Below the pieces are notes generated by a model. It had not been told where the DNA came from. It was given only the letters and a program-made list of their open reading frames with translations, and ran no database searches. From assembly GCF_000271845.1 (NCBI RefSeq), contig NZ_JH719394.1:221080-285079 (forward strand): DNA of 64,000 bases, written 5' to 3'. Made by a program: the position numbers and the translations under genes. This stretch comes from Rhizobium leguminosarum bv. trifolii WSM2297 (GTDB taxonomy: Bacteria > Pseudomonadota > Alphaproteobacteria > Rhizobiales > Rhizobiaceae). Below, one piece after another: positions 19,620-29,148 of the stretch. The stretch's first letter is position 1. Each line of letters starts with the position of its first letter.

Positions 19620-20281
19620 TTCGGCCTCCTATCTTCGAGAAAAATAGATGGTCCGCTCCCAAGAATAGCGTCGCTCAGGTCGCAGCCGATGTCCAATCAC
19701 GATTGGAAACGGCATTTGGTTGGACAGATGCGATCACGGCGCGACAACCGGCGGAGGAATCCTGCCGTGCTCAAGCCATTTGATGGAGGCCTGCAATCAA
19801 ATCTTTTGAACCGATCCGGAAAACCGCCCTATTCCGGGGATCAACTCATACCTGCCGGCGGCATGCTATCGGCGTTTTCCGACTGTCGTCTTTGAGTTGC
19901 ACCCATGTCGTTTTTTCGGGCGCTGTTTTCCGCCGGGCATGGTTTGCTTATGGCGTTCAAGGTGCCCGTCACTGGCGACAGAACCGTTGGAAGGCCGACC
20001 GAAGATTCCAAGATGAATCGAAAGGAGGTTCCGGAGCCCGGAAACCAGCTCTTGCGCAGCAAATCGGCGGATTGCGACGGCGATGACGAGCGGAACGACA
20101 GGCCAGACCTATCGTCTTCACTCTTCCCCTCCATCCAATCTGTCCCCGCCTATTTGCAAAATTTGAATATCGCCGGATGCGGCGTTGTGAATACCGGGCT
20201 GCAGAGGAGGCAGGCCGGAGGGAAAGTTGCCATCGATTGCATCGGTTGCTGATCGAGGCGTTCAACGAATGGGAGGAATCC
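19620..20281. other. Gene-free stretch of about 660 bases upstream of fdhA
   Basis: Short overlapping ORFs exist on both strands but none has a convincing start, composition or recognisable family. The only structure seen is a perfect dyad TCCAATC-AC-GATTGGA at 19692-19707, which could be an operator. AT-rich sequence at about 20150-20170 (TTTGCAAAATTTGAATATC) may hold the fdhA promoter. Confidence 0.5.
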
Positions 20282-21472
20282 ATGAGCAAGAATAGAGGCG
20301 TCGTTTATCTGAGGCCGGGCAAAGTCGAAGTTCGCGACATCGACGATCCGAAGCTGGAAGCGCCCGACGGTCGCCGCATCGAGCACGGCGTCATTCTGAA
20401 GGTGATCTCGACCAATATCTGCGGCTCCGACCAGCATATGGTCCGCGGCCGCACGACGGCGATGCCGGGTCTGGTCCTCGGTCATGAAATCACCGGCGAG
20501 ATCATCGAGAAAGGCGTCGACGTCGAGATGCTCGACATCGGCGATATCGTCTCGGTGCCGTTCAATGTCGCCTGCGGCCGTTGCCGCTGCTGCAAATCCC
20601 AGGACACCGGCGTCTGCCTGACGGTAAACCCGGCCCGCGCCGGTGGCGCCTATGGCTATGTCGACATGGGCGGCTGGATCGGTGGACAGGCGCGTTACGT
20701 CACCATTCCCTATGCAGACTTCAACCTGCTGAAAATTCCCGATCGCGACAAGGCGATGGCGAAGATCCGCGATCTCACCATGCTCTCCGACATTCTGCCC
20801 ACCGGCTTCCACGGCGCGGTGCGTGCAGGCGTCGGGGTCGGATCGACCGTCTACATCGCAGGCGCCGGCCCGGTCGGGCTTGCGGCTGCCGCTTCGGCTC
20901 GTATCCTCGGCGCGGCCGTCGTCATGATCGGTGACTTCAACAAGGATCGCCTGGCGCATGCGGCCAAGGTCGGTTTCGAACCGATCGATCTCTCGAAGAG
21001 CGATCGTCTCGGCGACATGATCGCCCAGGTGGTCGGCACCAATGAGGTGGACAGCGCCATCGATGCGGTCGGCTTCGAGGCGCGTGGCCATTCCGGCGGA
21101 GAACAGCCGGCCATCGTACTCAATCAGATGATGGAAATCACCCGCGCCGCGGGCTCGATCGGTATTCCCGGCCTTTATGTCACCGAGGATCCGGGCGCCG
21201 TCGACAATGCCGCCAAACACGGCAATCTGTCACTCCGCTTCGGCCTCGGCTGGGCCAAGGCCCAGTCCTTCCACACCGGCCAGACGCCGGTGCTCAAATA
21301 CAATCGGCAGCTTATGCAGGCGATCCTGCACGACCGGCTGCCGATTGCCGATATTGTCAATGCCAAGGTCATCCCGCTCGACGATGCCGCTGCCGGCTAT
21401 GAGAGCTTCGACCATGGCGCCGCGACTAAATATGTCCTCGATCCGCATGGAGATGTCACGAAAGCCGCCTAG
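20282..21472 (+). CDS. fdhA: Glutathione-independent formaldehyde dehydrogenase
   Basis: About 396 residues, near-colinear with Pseudomonas putida FdhA: NRGVVYL at the start, NICGSDQHMVRGRTTA with a catalytic zinc Cys, GHEITGEIIEKG, and the structural-zinc cysteines in CGRCRCCKSQDTGVC. The NAD-binding motif is GAGPVGLAAAASA. It is a zinc medium-chain dehydrogenase that oxidises formaldehyde to formate with tightly bound NAD. The ATG at 20282 has a GGGAGG site. Formaldehyde arises when methyl groups are removed from dimethylglycine and sarcosine, downstream of glycine betaine, so this gene fits the nearby carnitine pathway. Confidence 0.93.
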   Translation: MSKNRGVVYLRPGKVEVRDIDDPKLEAPDGRRIEHGVILKVISTNICGSDQHMVRGRTTAMPGLVLGHEITGEIIEKGVDVEMLDIGDIVSVPFNVACGRCRCCKSQDTGVCLTVNPARAGGAYGYVDMGGWIGGQARYVTIPYADFNLLKIPDRDKAMAKIRDLTMLSDILPTGFHGAVRAGVGVGSTVYIAGAGPVGLAAAASARILGAAVVMIGDFNKDRLAHAAKVGFEPIDLSKSDRLGDMIAQVVGTNEVDSAIDAVGFEARGHSGGEQPAIVLNQMMEITRAAGSIGIPGLYVTEDPGAVDNAAKHGNLSLRFGLGWAKAQSFHTGQTPVLKYNRQLMQAILHDRLPIADIVNAKVIPLDDAAAGYESFDHGAATKYVLDPHGDVTKAA

Positions 21473-21497
21473 CGGCAAGGACTGAAGACCAGATTTG

Positions 21498-21531
21498 CAG
21501 CGCCGCGTGTCTTTTCAGACGCGCGGCGCTG
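21498..21531. terminator. Strong hairpin between convergent fdhA and binding-protein genes
   Basis: A 15-bp stem (CAGCGCCGCGTGTCT against AGACGCGCGGCGCTG, one G-U) with a TTTC loop lies just after fdhA, followed by a short T-rich stretch a few bases on. A second small dyad, TCTCTT-AATC-AAGAGA at 21544-21559, lies next to the end of the opposing gene. Together they probably stop transcription from both sides. Confidence 0.7.
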
Positions 21532-21573
21532 TAACATTTTGAATCTCTTAATCAAGAGAAGTCGCCGGCAAAA

Positions 21574-22380
21574 CTACTGGATGCTGAACGGGAAATATTT
21601 TGCGTTGATCATGTCATAGGTCCCGTCCGCCTTGATGCTCTCCAACGCTTCGTTCAAGTGCGTAAGACGCTCCTTGTCATCCAGGCGCAGCGCGATGCCG
21701 GCACCTTCACCGAAGTATGTGATATCGACCAGATCCGGTCCTTTGAACTCGCAGCAGGTTCCCGCCTTGGTGTTGGCGATCCAGTCGTATATGGCGAGTT
21801 TGTCCTCCAGGATGATATCGACGCTGCCGTCCGACAACCCCTTGTACAATTCAGGCGAAGACCGGAAGACCTTCTTTTTCATCTCCGGATAGAGATGGTT
21901 GGCGTAGGATTCCTGCGCCGTCGACGACGTAACCCCGAGTATCTTGCCGCTGAGGCCAGCGGGGCTGACATCACTGATCGGCGAATCCTTCCGAGCGATG
22001 AACACGGAGGGGCTGTTGTAGTATTTTTCGGTGAAGGCAACCTTTTGGCGGCGCTCGAGGCTCATCGACATGGAGGAGATGATCGCGTCGTATTTATCGC
22101 CGACGAGATCGGGGATCATGTCGTCCCACTTCTCGATGATGAATTGGCATTCGAATTTGCCGACTTCGCAAAGCGCATTGGCAATATCGATGTCGAAGCC
22201 CTGAAGCTTGTTGTTTGCGTCGAGATAATTGAAGGGCGGAAATGCGCCTTCGACGGCAATGCGCATCGGCGTGCGATCTTGCGCGGCCACCTGGATTGGC
22301 GAGGCCGCGGCCAATACCATACCCAAGCCCCCCGCCATCAGCACTCCGCGCAACATAGTCTGAAGGGATATGCGCAGCAT
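21574..22380 (-). CDS. Orphan amino-acid-type ABC substrate-binding protein (SBP_bac_3)
   Basis: About 268 residues with an N-terminal signal peptide (hydrophobic 10-30, cleavage near IQVAAQD). The mature part follows the lysine/arginine/ornithine/histidine-binding pattern: AVEGAFPPFNYLDANNKLQG, GFDIDIANALCE and the DAIISSMSMSLERR hinge. Such periplasmic proteins bind polar amino acids, polyamines or opines. No permease or ATPase gene adjoins it, so it probably serves a transporter encoded elsewhere. A disulphide-capable CC pair (AGTCCEF) is unusual. Confidence 0.88.
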   Translation of the reverse strand: MLRISLQTMLRGVLMAGGLGMVLAAASPIQVAAQDRTPMRIAVEGAFPPFNYLDANNKLQGFDIDIANALCEVGKFECQFIIEKWDDMIPDLVGDKYDAIISSMSMSLERRQKVAFTEKYYNSPSVFIARKDSPISDVSPAGLSGKILGVTSSTAQESYANHLYPEMKKKVFRSSPELYKGLSDGSVDIILEDKLAIYDWIANTKAGTCCEFKGPDLVDITYFGEGAGIALRLDDKERLTHLNEALESIKADGTYDMINAKYFPFSIQ

Positions 22381-22484
22381 CGTCGGGAGCTCCTTGGGCC
22401 GTATTCGATCTCGCCCATAGTGCGCCGTAGCTTTTAATTCTACGTGAACGCTTCTTTGTTAGCGTCGACGCATGCGCCCGTATC

Positions 22485-24872
22485 GTGGTGTTCAGGGGTC
22501 CAGGCTTGCACATCGTCGTTCCTTCCAGCTCCAATACGTTTCAGCAATCCTGGATCGCCTCGGGAAGAATTCTCTTTCTGATCGCCGTCAGCGGGCTTGG
22601 AGCGATTGGACTGGTCGTGCTTTCGGCGCTCTGGGCAGGAACCGAGAGCGACGCTGCCGCACTTGATCGCCAGCGCCATCTCGTGAATGCGCGCCTGCGG
22701 GAGCAGGTCGATCAAGTCGCGCATGTTATCGGCCAGTTCGGCAACGGCTACCTCACACGGGTCTATCCTGCCGCCCGGTCAACCGGCGGTTCTTCCAGCC
22801 TCGATGCCGTCCTGACGGCGGCAGCCGGCAGTGCGATCAGCCAGACCGCAATGTCCGCCTTCGGCTACGACCAGGCTTTCGTCGTCGACGAGAAGGCCCA
22901 ACTGCTCATGCTGGCGGACGCCCAGACGGAAAAGCGTTATCGCTGGATGAAGCCTCTGTTTTTGCCTCTCCTTCAGGATGCCCGCCTGGGGGGCAGACAA
23001 GGGACGACGTCAGAACGAACGCCGTCGTCGATGGAAAGCCGCCTTGCAAGCGCAGCCGGCTCCAACCGTGCGTTGGCCAATCTGATGCGGCTCGAAGGTC
23101 GCCCGACGATCGTCGGCGTCGTCGCCATCAACGACAGCGGTCAGGGACGGCGGCAGCCGATGCGGCAATTCCTGATCGTCGTTCGGTTTATCGATGGTGC
23201 GGCGCTCGACGAGCTGAGCCGACAACAGGGGCTCAACGGCGCACGCTTCGCGCGCACCGCCGATGCCGACGAGAACGAGGTTGCGTTTCAGATCGATGCG
23301 ACGGCAAACGGTGAACCGATCGGTTTCATCGTCTGGCGGCCGGACCTTCCGGGTTCGAGGGTCATCGGCCGTTTGATGCCGGCGCTGTCGATCGCGGCCC
23401 TGGTGATCGCAGTCCTGTTCTCGGTTCTGCTGGTGCGCCTCAGAAGCAGTCTCGGCGAGTTGAAGAAAAGCGAACTGCATGCACGACAGCTTGCCTTGCA
23501 CGATGTGCTGACCGACCTTCCCAATCGCGCCTTGTTCGCGATGCGGTTCGACGAGTGCCTGGCCGAGACGCGGAATTCGGCCGAGCGCTCGGCCGTTGCG
23601 CTTCTCGACCTCGACCGCTTTAAAGCCGTGAACGACACGTTCGGCCACGCAGCCGGCGATGAACTCATCAGGATGGCTGCGGAGCGGATCCGCTCCATCC
23701 TGCGCCCAGGCGACACGCTTGCCCGGCTCGGAGGGGACGAATTTGCCCTGCTTCTGAGGGACATTAAAGCTCATGATCAAGTTTTGCCGGCGATATGCGA
23801 AGCGATCGTTGCCGAACTTGGCAAGCCCTTCCCGCTTTTGCGCGGCGAGGCAGTCGCCCGCGTCGGCGGCTCGATCGGCGTGACCGTCGTCCCGGATGCC
23901 GGCCGGAATGCCGACGACATCATGCGTTACGCCGATGTCGCGCTCTACGAGGCAAAGATGGGCGGGAGAGGTCAATGGCGCCTCTATTCACCGTCCATGG
24001 ACGGCGGCAGGAACGCGCGCGACATTCTCAAGAACGAATTGCGCGAAGTTCTAGCCAAAGGCGCGGCTTCACCCGCTGGCCCACAGTCGGATCCCATTGC
24101 AGCCAGGCCGGACTTCGGATCGCTCGAGGTCTATTACCAGACGGTGCACCGCGCCGAGGGCGGATACGCCGCGTCGGGTGCGGAGGCTCTCGTGCGCTGG
24201 CGTCACAGCCAGCGCGGGTTGTTGACGCCCGCCAGCTTCATCCCTGTCGCCGAGGAAGGCGGTCTCATCGACGCTCTCGGTTTCTGGGTACTGCGCGAAG
24301 CCTGCCGAACCGCCTGCAAATGGCCTGAGCATACGTTTGTTGCGGTCAACGTGTCTCCCGCCCAGTTGAGACGGCCGAATTTTGCCGAGGAAGTCTTCGC
24401 CGTGCTTGAAGAGAGCGGACTGCCGCCATCCCGGCTCGAGCTCGAGCTTACCGAGTCCTCGCTCATCGAGGACAACTCGGACGTCTATTCGGTGCTGAAG
24501 TCGCTGCGCAGCCAAGGAGTTCAGATTTCGCTCGATGATTTCGGAACGGGCTTTTCATGCCTCAGCCACCTGATGCGCTTCGACATCGACCGCATCAAGA
24601 TTGATCGCTCGTTCGTCTCGCTGCTCGGCACAAAAGCCAACGGGGCAGCGATCATCGGCGCCATCGTCGCACTCAGCCGGAACCTCGGTATCTCGACGAC
24701 GGCGGAAGGGGTTGAAACCGAATATCAACGCGACTTCCTGGCCGCCCTCGGCTGCACCGACCTTCAAGGTTATTTCTTCTCCAAGCCGGTTCCGCTGCGC
24801 GAACTTGATTGTTTCCGCGAGCCTGAGAGCGCCGGCGGATTGCTGACGACCGCTTCAGGCGCCGTCGCCTGA
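22485..24872 (+). CDS. Membrane GGDEF-EAL protein (cyclic di-GMP turnover) with periplasmic sensor
   Basis: About 795 residues. One membrane helix near 30-50 and a second near 295-320 flank a periplasmic sensor of the CHASE4 kind. The cytoplasmic GGDEF domain has an intact active site (LGGDEFALL, GG at about 416) and an inhibitory RxxD site five residues before it (RPGDTLARL). The EAL domain has all main phosphodiesterase motifs: AEALVRWRH (EAL at about 567), ELTESSL, DDFGTGFSCLSHL and AEGVETEY. Both activities therefore look possible. The start is a GTG at 22485; a nearby TTG after AGGGG is an alternative. It is probably monocistronic. Confidence 0.9.
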   Translation: MVFRGPGLHIVVPSSSNTFQQSWIASGRILFLIAVSGLGAIGLVVLSALWAGTESDAAALDRQRHLVNARLREQVDQVAHVIGQFGNGYLTRVYPAARSTGGSSSLDAVLTAAAGSAISQTAMSAFGYDQAFVVDEKAQLLMLADAQTEKRYRWMKPLFLPLLQDARLGGRQGTTSERTPSSMESRLASAAGSNRALANLMRLEGRPTIVGVVAINDSGQGRRQPMRQFLIVVRFIDGAALDELSRQQGLNGARFARTADADENEVAFQIDATANGEPIGFIVWRPDLPGSRVIGRLMPALSIAALVIAVLFSVLLVRLRSSLGELKKSELHARQLALHDVLTDLPNRALFAMRFDECLAETRNSAERSAVALLDLDRFKAVNDTFGHAAGDELIRMAAERIRSILRPGDTLARLGGDEFALLLRDIKAHDQVLPAICEAIVAELGKPFPLLRGEAVARVGGSIGVTVVPDAGRNADDIMRYADVALYEAKMGGRGQWRLYSPSMDGGRNARDILKNELREVLAKGAASPAGPQSDPIAARPDFGSLEVYYQTVHRAEGGYAASGAEALVRWRHSQRGLLTPASFIPVAEEGGLIDALGFWVLREACRTACKWPEHTFVAVNVSPAQLRRPNFAEEVFAVLEESGLPPSRLELELTESSLIEDNSDVYSVLKSLRSQGVQISLDDFGTGFSCLSHLMRFDIDRIKIDRSFVSLLGTKANGAAIIGAIVALSRNLGISTTAEGVETEYQRDFLAALGCTDLQGYFFSKPVPLRELDCFREPESAGGLLTTASGAVA

Positions 24873-24951
24873 GGGCTTCCGATCTTCCACGGGTCACGGG
24901 AACTTTCGCCGCGGGCGGCGGTTGACGCCCGAAGACCGAACGGAGGATGTG

Positions 24952-25536
24952 ATGGGCGAGATCGGCGAGTGGCGGCACCTCTGCGTCGATATGCAGCGAA
25001 TGTTTGCCGAAGACACACCTTGGCACGTTCCCTGGATGGCGCGGATCTCTCGGCAGATCGAGGAACTGGCCGGCCGGCACCCGTCCCGAACGATCTTCAC
25101 CCGCTTCCTGCCGCCCGAACATGCCGACGACATGCCGGGCAAATGGCGTGAATATTACCGGAAATGGTGGATGATGACCGGCGAGCACCTTCCGCGCGGC
25201 TTCATCGATCTGGCCGCACCACTGGCGTCGCTGGTTCCGCCGGCAAGGCACTTCGACAAACGCACTTATTCCCCCTGGATCGACGGCCGCCTTCATCCGG
25301 TCCTTCAGTCGGAGCGGGTCGATACCCTTGTGATCACCGGCGGTGAAACCGATGTCTGCGTGCTTGCCACCACGCTCGGCGCCATTGATCTCGGCTATCG
25401 TGTCATCGTGCTGAAAGACGCCGTCTGCAGCAGCGCCGACGACACCTATGACGCCTCGATCGAACTCCTGCACGACCGCTTTTCCGTGCAGCTCGAACTT
25501 ATGCAAACCGAAGAATTTTTGCGGAGCTTTGGTTGA
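24952..25536 (+). CDS. Isochorismatase-family cysteine hydrolase
   Basis: About 194 residues. The cysteine hydrolase triad is present: Asp in LCVDMQRMF, Lys in HFDKRTYS and Cys136 in GETDVCVLATTLG. The family includes nicotinamidases, N-carbamoylsarcosine amidases and ureidoacrylate hydrolases, all cleaving small amides. ATG 24952 follows GGAGG at six bases; the frame opens slightly earlier. The VLKDAVCSSADDTYDAS segment is typical. The substrate cannot be named; neighbours give no clear pathway. Confidence 0.85.
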   Translation: MGEIGEWRHLCVDMQRMFAEDTPWHVPWMARISRQIEELAGRHPSRTIFTRFLPPEHADDMPGKWREYYRKWWMMTGEHLPRGFIDLAAPLASLVPPARHFDKRTYSPWIDGRLHPVLQSERVDTLVITGGETDVCVLATTLGAIDLGYRVIVLKDAVCSSADDTYDASIELLHDRFSVQLELMQTEEFLRSFG

Positions 25537-25749
25537 AACAGCTGCCCAGTCAGCGCATTCCCAGTTACACGCGAAACGACGAAGTTTTGCGGGGCATAGC
25601 GGGGTTGAAGATCGCCATGCCGATCGCCGGTATGGTCATCCACATGCCAATTGCCCCGTCACCCAGAATGCTTTCTCAGAGAGCACGGGAAGGTCCTGGC
25701 CGTCTGGCCGCATCCAGGGCTTTTCGGCGAGAGATCACGGCTTGTCTCG

Positions 25750-26937
25750 TCAAGTCGGAACGAGGTGGCCGCTTGAAACTTGCTCGATTGTCGTAACGCC
25801 AAGCAGAGCCATGTCGCTATGGAGTTCCGTCTTTAGGATGTCTGCCGCCCTCAATACGCCGGGCAGACCGGCTACAGCAGCCGCATAGAGAAACGGCCGG
25901 CCGACAAAGACGAAACGTGCTCCCAGCGCCAAGGCCTTGATAACATCAGTTCCGCGGCGGAAGCCGCCATCGATCATGATTGGGATCCTGTCGCCCAGAC
26001 GTTCGACGATCTCGGGAAGCGCCGCCAGGGGAGAGATGGCGCCATCGAGCTGGCGGCCACCGTGATTGGAGACGATCACGCCGTCCGCCCCTGTCTCAGC
26101 GGCCCGCGCTGCATCGTCTGGATGAAGAATACCCTTGACGATCAGCTTGCCGCTCCAACGGTTGCGGATGCGCTCGAGATGGCTCCAGTTGAGATGGTCT
26201 CTTCGGCCAAAGTCCCGCGTGACATTCGAGGCGATGATGGGTGCGCCTCTGGTTGCGTAGGAGTTTTCAAAATGCGGGATGCCGTGGCGCGCGATCGTGC
26301 GCAAAAATGTGCCGATGGTCCATTGCGGGTGCGAAACACCTTGCCAAGCCAAAGCAAGGCTGGGCCGCAAAGGCGTCGAGAAGCCAGCCCGAATATTGTT
26401 TTCCCGGTTCGGGAGAACGGCCGTATCGACGGTAAGCAACAAGGTGGTAAAGCCTGCCGCAGCAACGCGGTCTACCAGCGCATCGATGCGTTCTGGCTCT
26501 CCGGGCAGGTAGGCTTGGAACCAGGTCGCGGGCGCCGCGGCGGCAACCTCTTCGAGCCGAATGAGCGAGGATCCGCTCATGATCATCGGAATCCCGAACT
26601 GCGCTGCGCCAGCTGCAAGGACAATGTCGCCGCGATAGGCCATCAGCGCGCTGATTCCCATTGGAGCGATACCGAAGGGTGCGGCATAAGTCTGACCGAA
26701 TAAGGTGGTTTCCGTGCTTCGCGTCGAGACGTCCTGGAGAACACGCGGTCTCAACGCATAGGCCCGAAAGGCTTCGACATTGTTCCGCAACGATGTGTTG
26801 GTTTCGCTTCCACCGGCAATATAGCCGTAGAGAGGCTTTGGCAGATGCCGTTTTGCCTTAGGCTCGAAGTCATCGAGGCATAGCATAGCCTGCGCCAGCC
26901 GGGTCGACCGACGGGAGTCGAGGCTGCTTTCTTTCAT
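25750..26937 (-). CDS. FMN-dependent alpha-hydroxy acid oxidase/dehydrogenase (LldD-like)
   Basis: About 395 residues of the FMN-dependent 2-hydroxy acid dehydrogenase family (L-lactate dehydrogenase LldD, glycolate/mandelate oxidase). Seen: YIAGGSETNTSLRNN at the N-terminus, the active-site SNHGGRQLDGA with the catalytic His, and IMIDGGFRRGTDVIKALALG binding the FMN phosphate. It oxidises an L-2-hydroxy acid to the 2-oxo acid. It is on the same strand as the nucleobase-type operon but 202 bases downstream, so a link is not certain. No hydrophobic membrane loop stands out. Confidence 0.88.
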   Translation of the reverse strand: MKESSLDSRRSTRLAQAMLCLDDFEPKAKRHLPKPLYGYIAGGSETNTSLRNNVEAFRAYALRPRVLQDVSTRSTETTLFGQTYAAPFGIAPMGISALMAYRGDIVLAAGAAQFGIPMIMSGSSLIRLEEVAAAAPATWFQAYLPGEPERIDALVDRVAAAGFTTLLLTVDTAVLPNRENNIRAGFSTPLRPSLALAWQGVSHPQWTIGTFLRTIARHGIPHFENSYATRGAPIIASNVTRDFGRRDHLNWSHLERIRNRWSGKLIVKGILHPDDAARAAETGADGVIVSNHGGRQLDGAISPLAALPEIVERLGDRIPIMIDGGFRRGTDVIKALALGARFVFVGRPFLYAAAVAGLPGVLRAADILKTELHSDMALLGVTTIEQVSSGHLVPT

Positions 26938-27139
26938 GGGCTTGCTCCGTTGGATGACAGACGAATTTGTCTTCTGGGAGAGGGCGGTGGATGCCTTTGC
27001 ATCCCACCGCTGCGGACTATGTGCCTCCCCGCAGCTTCAATCTTCGCTTGCCTCGAATGCTTCCTTGCGACCCTTCCGAATGGACGGAAGTATCAAAGTT
27101 ACCAGCATACCGGCGGTAATCAACAGACCGCACGATGCT

Positions 27140-28051
27140 CTATCGCTCGAATGGTTCGCCGAGCGAAGCGACACCGTTCAGTTTCAGCAGGCGACGGTCG
27201 GCGGAGATGATACCGAGCACGATGATCGTGACGAGATAGGGCAGGCTCGACAGCAATTGCGAGGGAACGTTCAGTCCGGTTGCCTGGGCTGCAAGGCCCA
27301 TCAGCGAGACCGCACCGAAGAGGCAGGCGCCGAGGAAGATGCGACCGGTGAGCCAGGTCCCGAAGACGACGAGGGCGATAGCGATCCAGCCGCGTCCAGC
27401 GATCATCCCGTCGGCCCAGAGCGGCGTGTAGACGACCGCAGCATAGGCGCCGGCGAAGCCGGCCATTGCGCCGCCGAAGGCGATGGCGAGGATACGGACC
27501 GATATCACCGAATAGCCGATGGCGTGGGCGGCCTTCGGGTTCTCGCCGACGGCGCGGACGATGAGACCAAGCTTGGTGTAGGCAAGTATGGCCCAAAGAG
27601 CGAGGGTCGCGGCGAGCGAGATCCACACGACGATGTCCTGGACGAAAAGACCGCCGATCACCGGCAGTTCCGACAGCGCTGGAAGAGCAAGCTTCGGAAG
27701 ACCCCTGACCGTCAGGCTTTCATAGGTTTTGCCGAAGAGGGCCGAGAGGCCTTGGCCAAGAATGCCGATGGCAAGGCCGGTGGCCACCTGGTTTGCCCGG
27801 AACCCGAGCGTGACGAAGGCAAAGAGCAGCGAAAGGGCGGCGCTGCCGAGCCCCGCGACGATGAAGCCGAGAAGATGTCCGCCGCCGTGGTAAACGACGA
27901 TGAAGGCGAGCACGGCGCCAAGGGCCATCAATCCCTCGACCCCGAGATTGAGGACGCCGGCGCGCTCGGCCACCAATTCGCCGAGGGCTGCGAGAAGAAA
28001 GGGTGTCGCAGCCGCAAGCATGCCGGCAAGAATGAACTCGATGGCGTTCAT
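27140..28051 (-). CDS. ABC transporter permease, nucleoside/BMP type (second permease)
   Basis: About 303 residues from ATG 28051, which overlaps the TGA of the preceding permease gene (ATGA). The membrane protein has about eight to ten hydrophobic segments. It shows the conserved GELVAERAGVLNLGVEGLMALGA-type start (here residues about 22-44), typical of YufQ/NupQ-like permeases of BMP-family importers for nucleosides and bases. The frame is open ten codons further upstream. It is the last gene of the eight-gene operon. Confidence 0.9.
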   Translation of the reverse strand: MNAIEFILAGMLAAATPFLLAALGELVAERAGVLNLGVEGLMALGAVLAFIVVYHGGGHLLGFIVAGLGSAALSLLFAFVTLGFRANQVATGLAIGILGQGLSALFGKTYESLTVRGLPKLALPALSELPVIGGLFVQDIVVWISLAATLALWAILAYTKLGLIVRAVGENPKAAHAIGYSVISVRILAIAFGGAMAGFAGAYAAVVYTPLWADGMIAGRGWIAIALVVFGTWLTGRIFLGACLFGAVSLMGLAAQATGLNVPSQLLSSLPYLVTIIVLGIISADRRLLKLNGVASLGEPFER

Positions 28052-29148
28052 GGCAGGCTCCGCTGGGCGGTGCGGCGCCATTCAAGACGGTAACGCACGA
28101 AGGCGACGGCGATCAGGTAGGCGAGCAGCAGACTACCCTGGAAGACACGGACAGCGGCGATCGGCAGGCCGGCCGAGACCATGGCATTGTCGCCGCCGAT
28201 ATAGATGACCGCCATGACCAGCGCCGAGACCACGATGCCGATTGGATGCAGGCCGCCGAGATAGGCGACGATGATGGCCGCATAACCATAACCGCTCGCG
28301 ACCGAACGCTGCAGCTGGCCGAGCGGACCGGCAACTTCGGCGGCGCCGGCAAGACCGGCAGCAAAACCGCCGATCAGCAGCGAAAGCCAGATCGCCCAAC
28401 CTTCCCTGAAGCCGGCGTAGCCGGCAGCCCGGGGCGCCAGGCCGCCGACCTGCAGCTTATAGCCGATGAAGCTCTTCTGCATGAAGACCCACGCCGCAAC
28501 CGACAAACCGAGGGTGATGAGGAAGGAGACGTTGACGCGAGTCCCGGCAATCAGGGTCGGCACCATCGCATCGTACTGGAACATTACCGACTGGGGGAAA
28601 TTGAAGCCGTTCGGATCTTTCCAGGGCCCGAGCAGCAGATAGTTCAACAACTGCGCGGCAACGAGGCTCAGCATCAGCGAAACGAGGATCTCGTTGGCAT
28701 TGAGGCGTACGCGCCAGAAGGCGGTAAGAGAGGCCCAAATCGCGCCGCCGATGGCGCCTAAAAGCAGCATCGCCGGCCAGATCCACTGGCCCGTCGCCTG
28801 GGGAAACCAGACCGGAATGGCGGAGGCAAAGATCGCGCCAAGGATAAACTGGCCTTCGGCGCCGATATTGAAAACCTTGGCGCGAAAGCCGATTGCCAGA
28901 CCCTGGGCGATGAGGAGGAGGGGCCCAGCCTTTAACAGCACTTCCGAAAATGAGGCCCATGAGAGGAAGGGCTCGAAAAGCATTGCATGGACGACCGCGA
29001 CAGGGTCGCGGCCCATCAAAACGTAAAGGCCGAGATTGAGTGCGATCGCACCCCCCAGCGCAATAATGGGGGCGCAGAGCGCCGCGGCAAGCGAGGCATG
29101 CTCCCGGCGGACAAGGGTGGGAACGAAATCAGAAAACCAAACGCTCAT
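28048..29148 (-). CDS. ABC transporter permease, nucleoside/BMP type (first permease)
   Basis: About 366 residues from ATG 29148, whose A is the last base of the ATPase gene's TAA stop. The open frame reaches 29388, but homology begins at MSVWFSDFVPTLVRRE. A polytopic membrane protein with FNIGAEGQFILGAIF, typical of YufP/NupP-like permeases. It pairs with the permease encoded by the overlapping downstream gene to form the channel of the importer. Confidence 0.9.
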   Translation of the reverse strand: MSVWFSDFVPTLVRREHASLAAALCAPIIALGGAIALNLGLYVLMGRDPVAVVHAMLFEPFLSWASFSEVLLKAGPLLLIAQGLAIGFRAKVFNIGAEGQFILGAIFASAIPVWFPQATGQWIWPAMLLLGAIGGAIWASLTAFWRVRLNANEILVSLMLSLVAAQLLNYLLLGPWKDPNGFNFPQSVMFQYDAMVPTLIAGTRVNVSFLITLGLSVAAWVFMQKSFIGYKLQVGGLAPRAAGYAGFREGWAIWLSLLIGGFAAGLAGAAEVAGPLGQLQRSVASGYGYAAIIVAYLGGLHPIGIVVSALVMAVIYIGGDNAMVSAGLPIAAVRVFQGSLLLAYLIAVAFVRYRLEWRRTAQRSLP

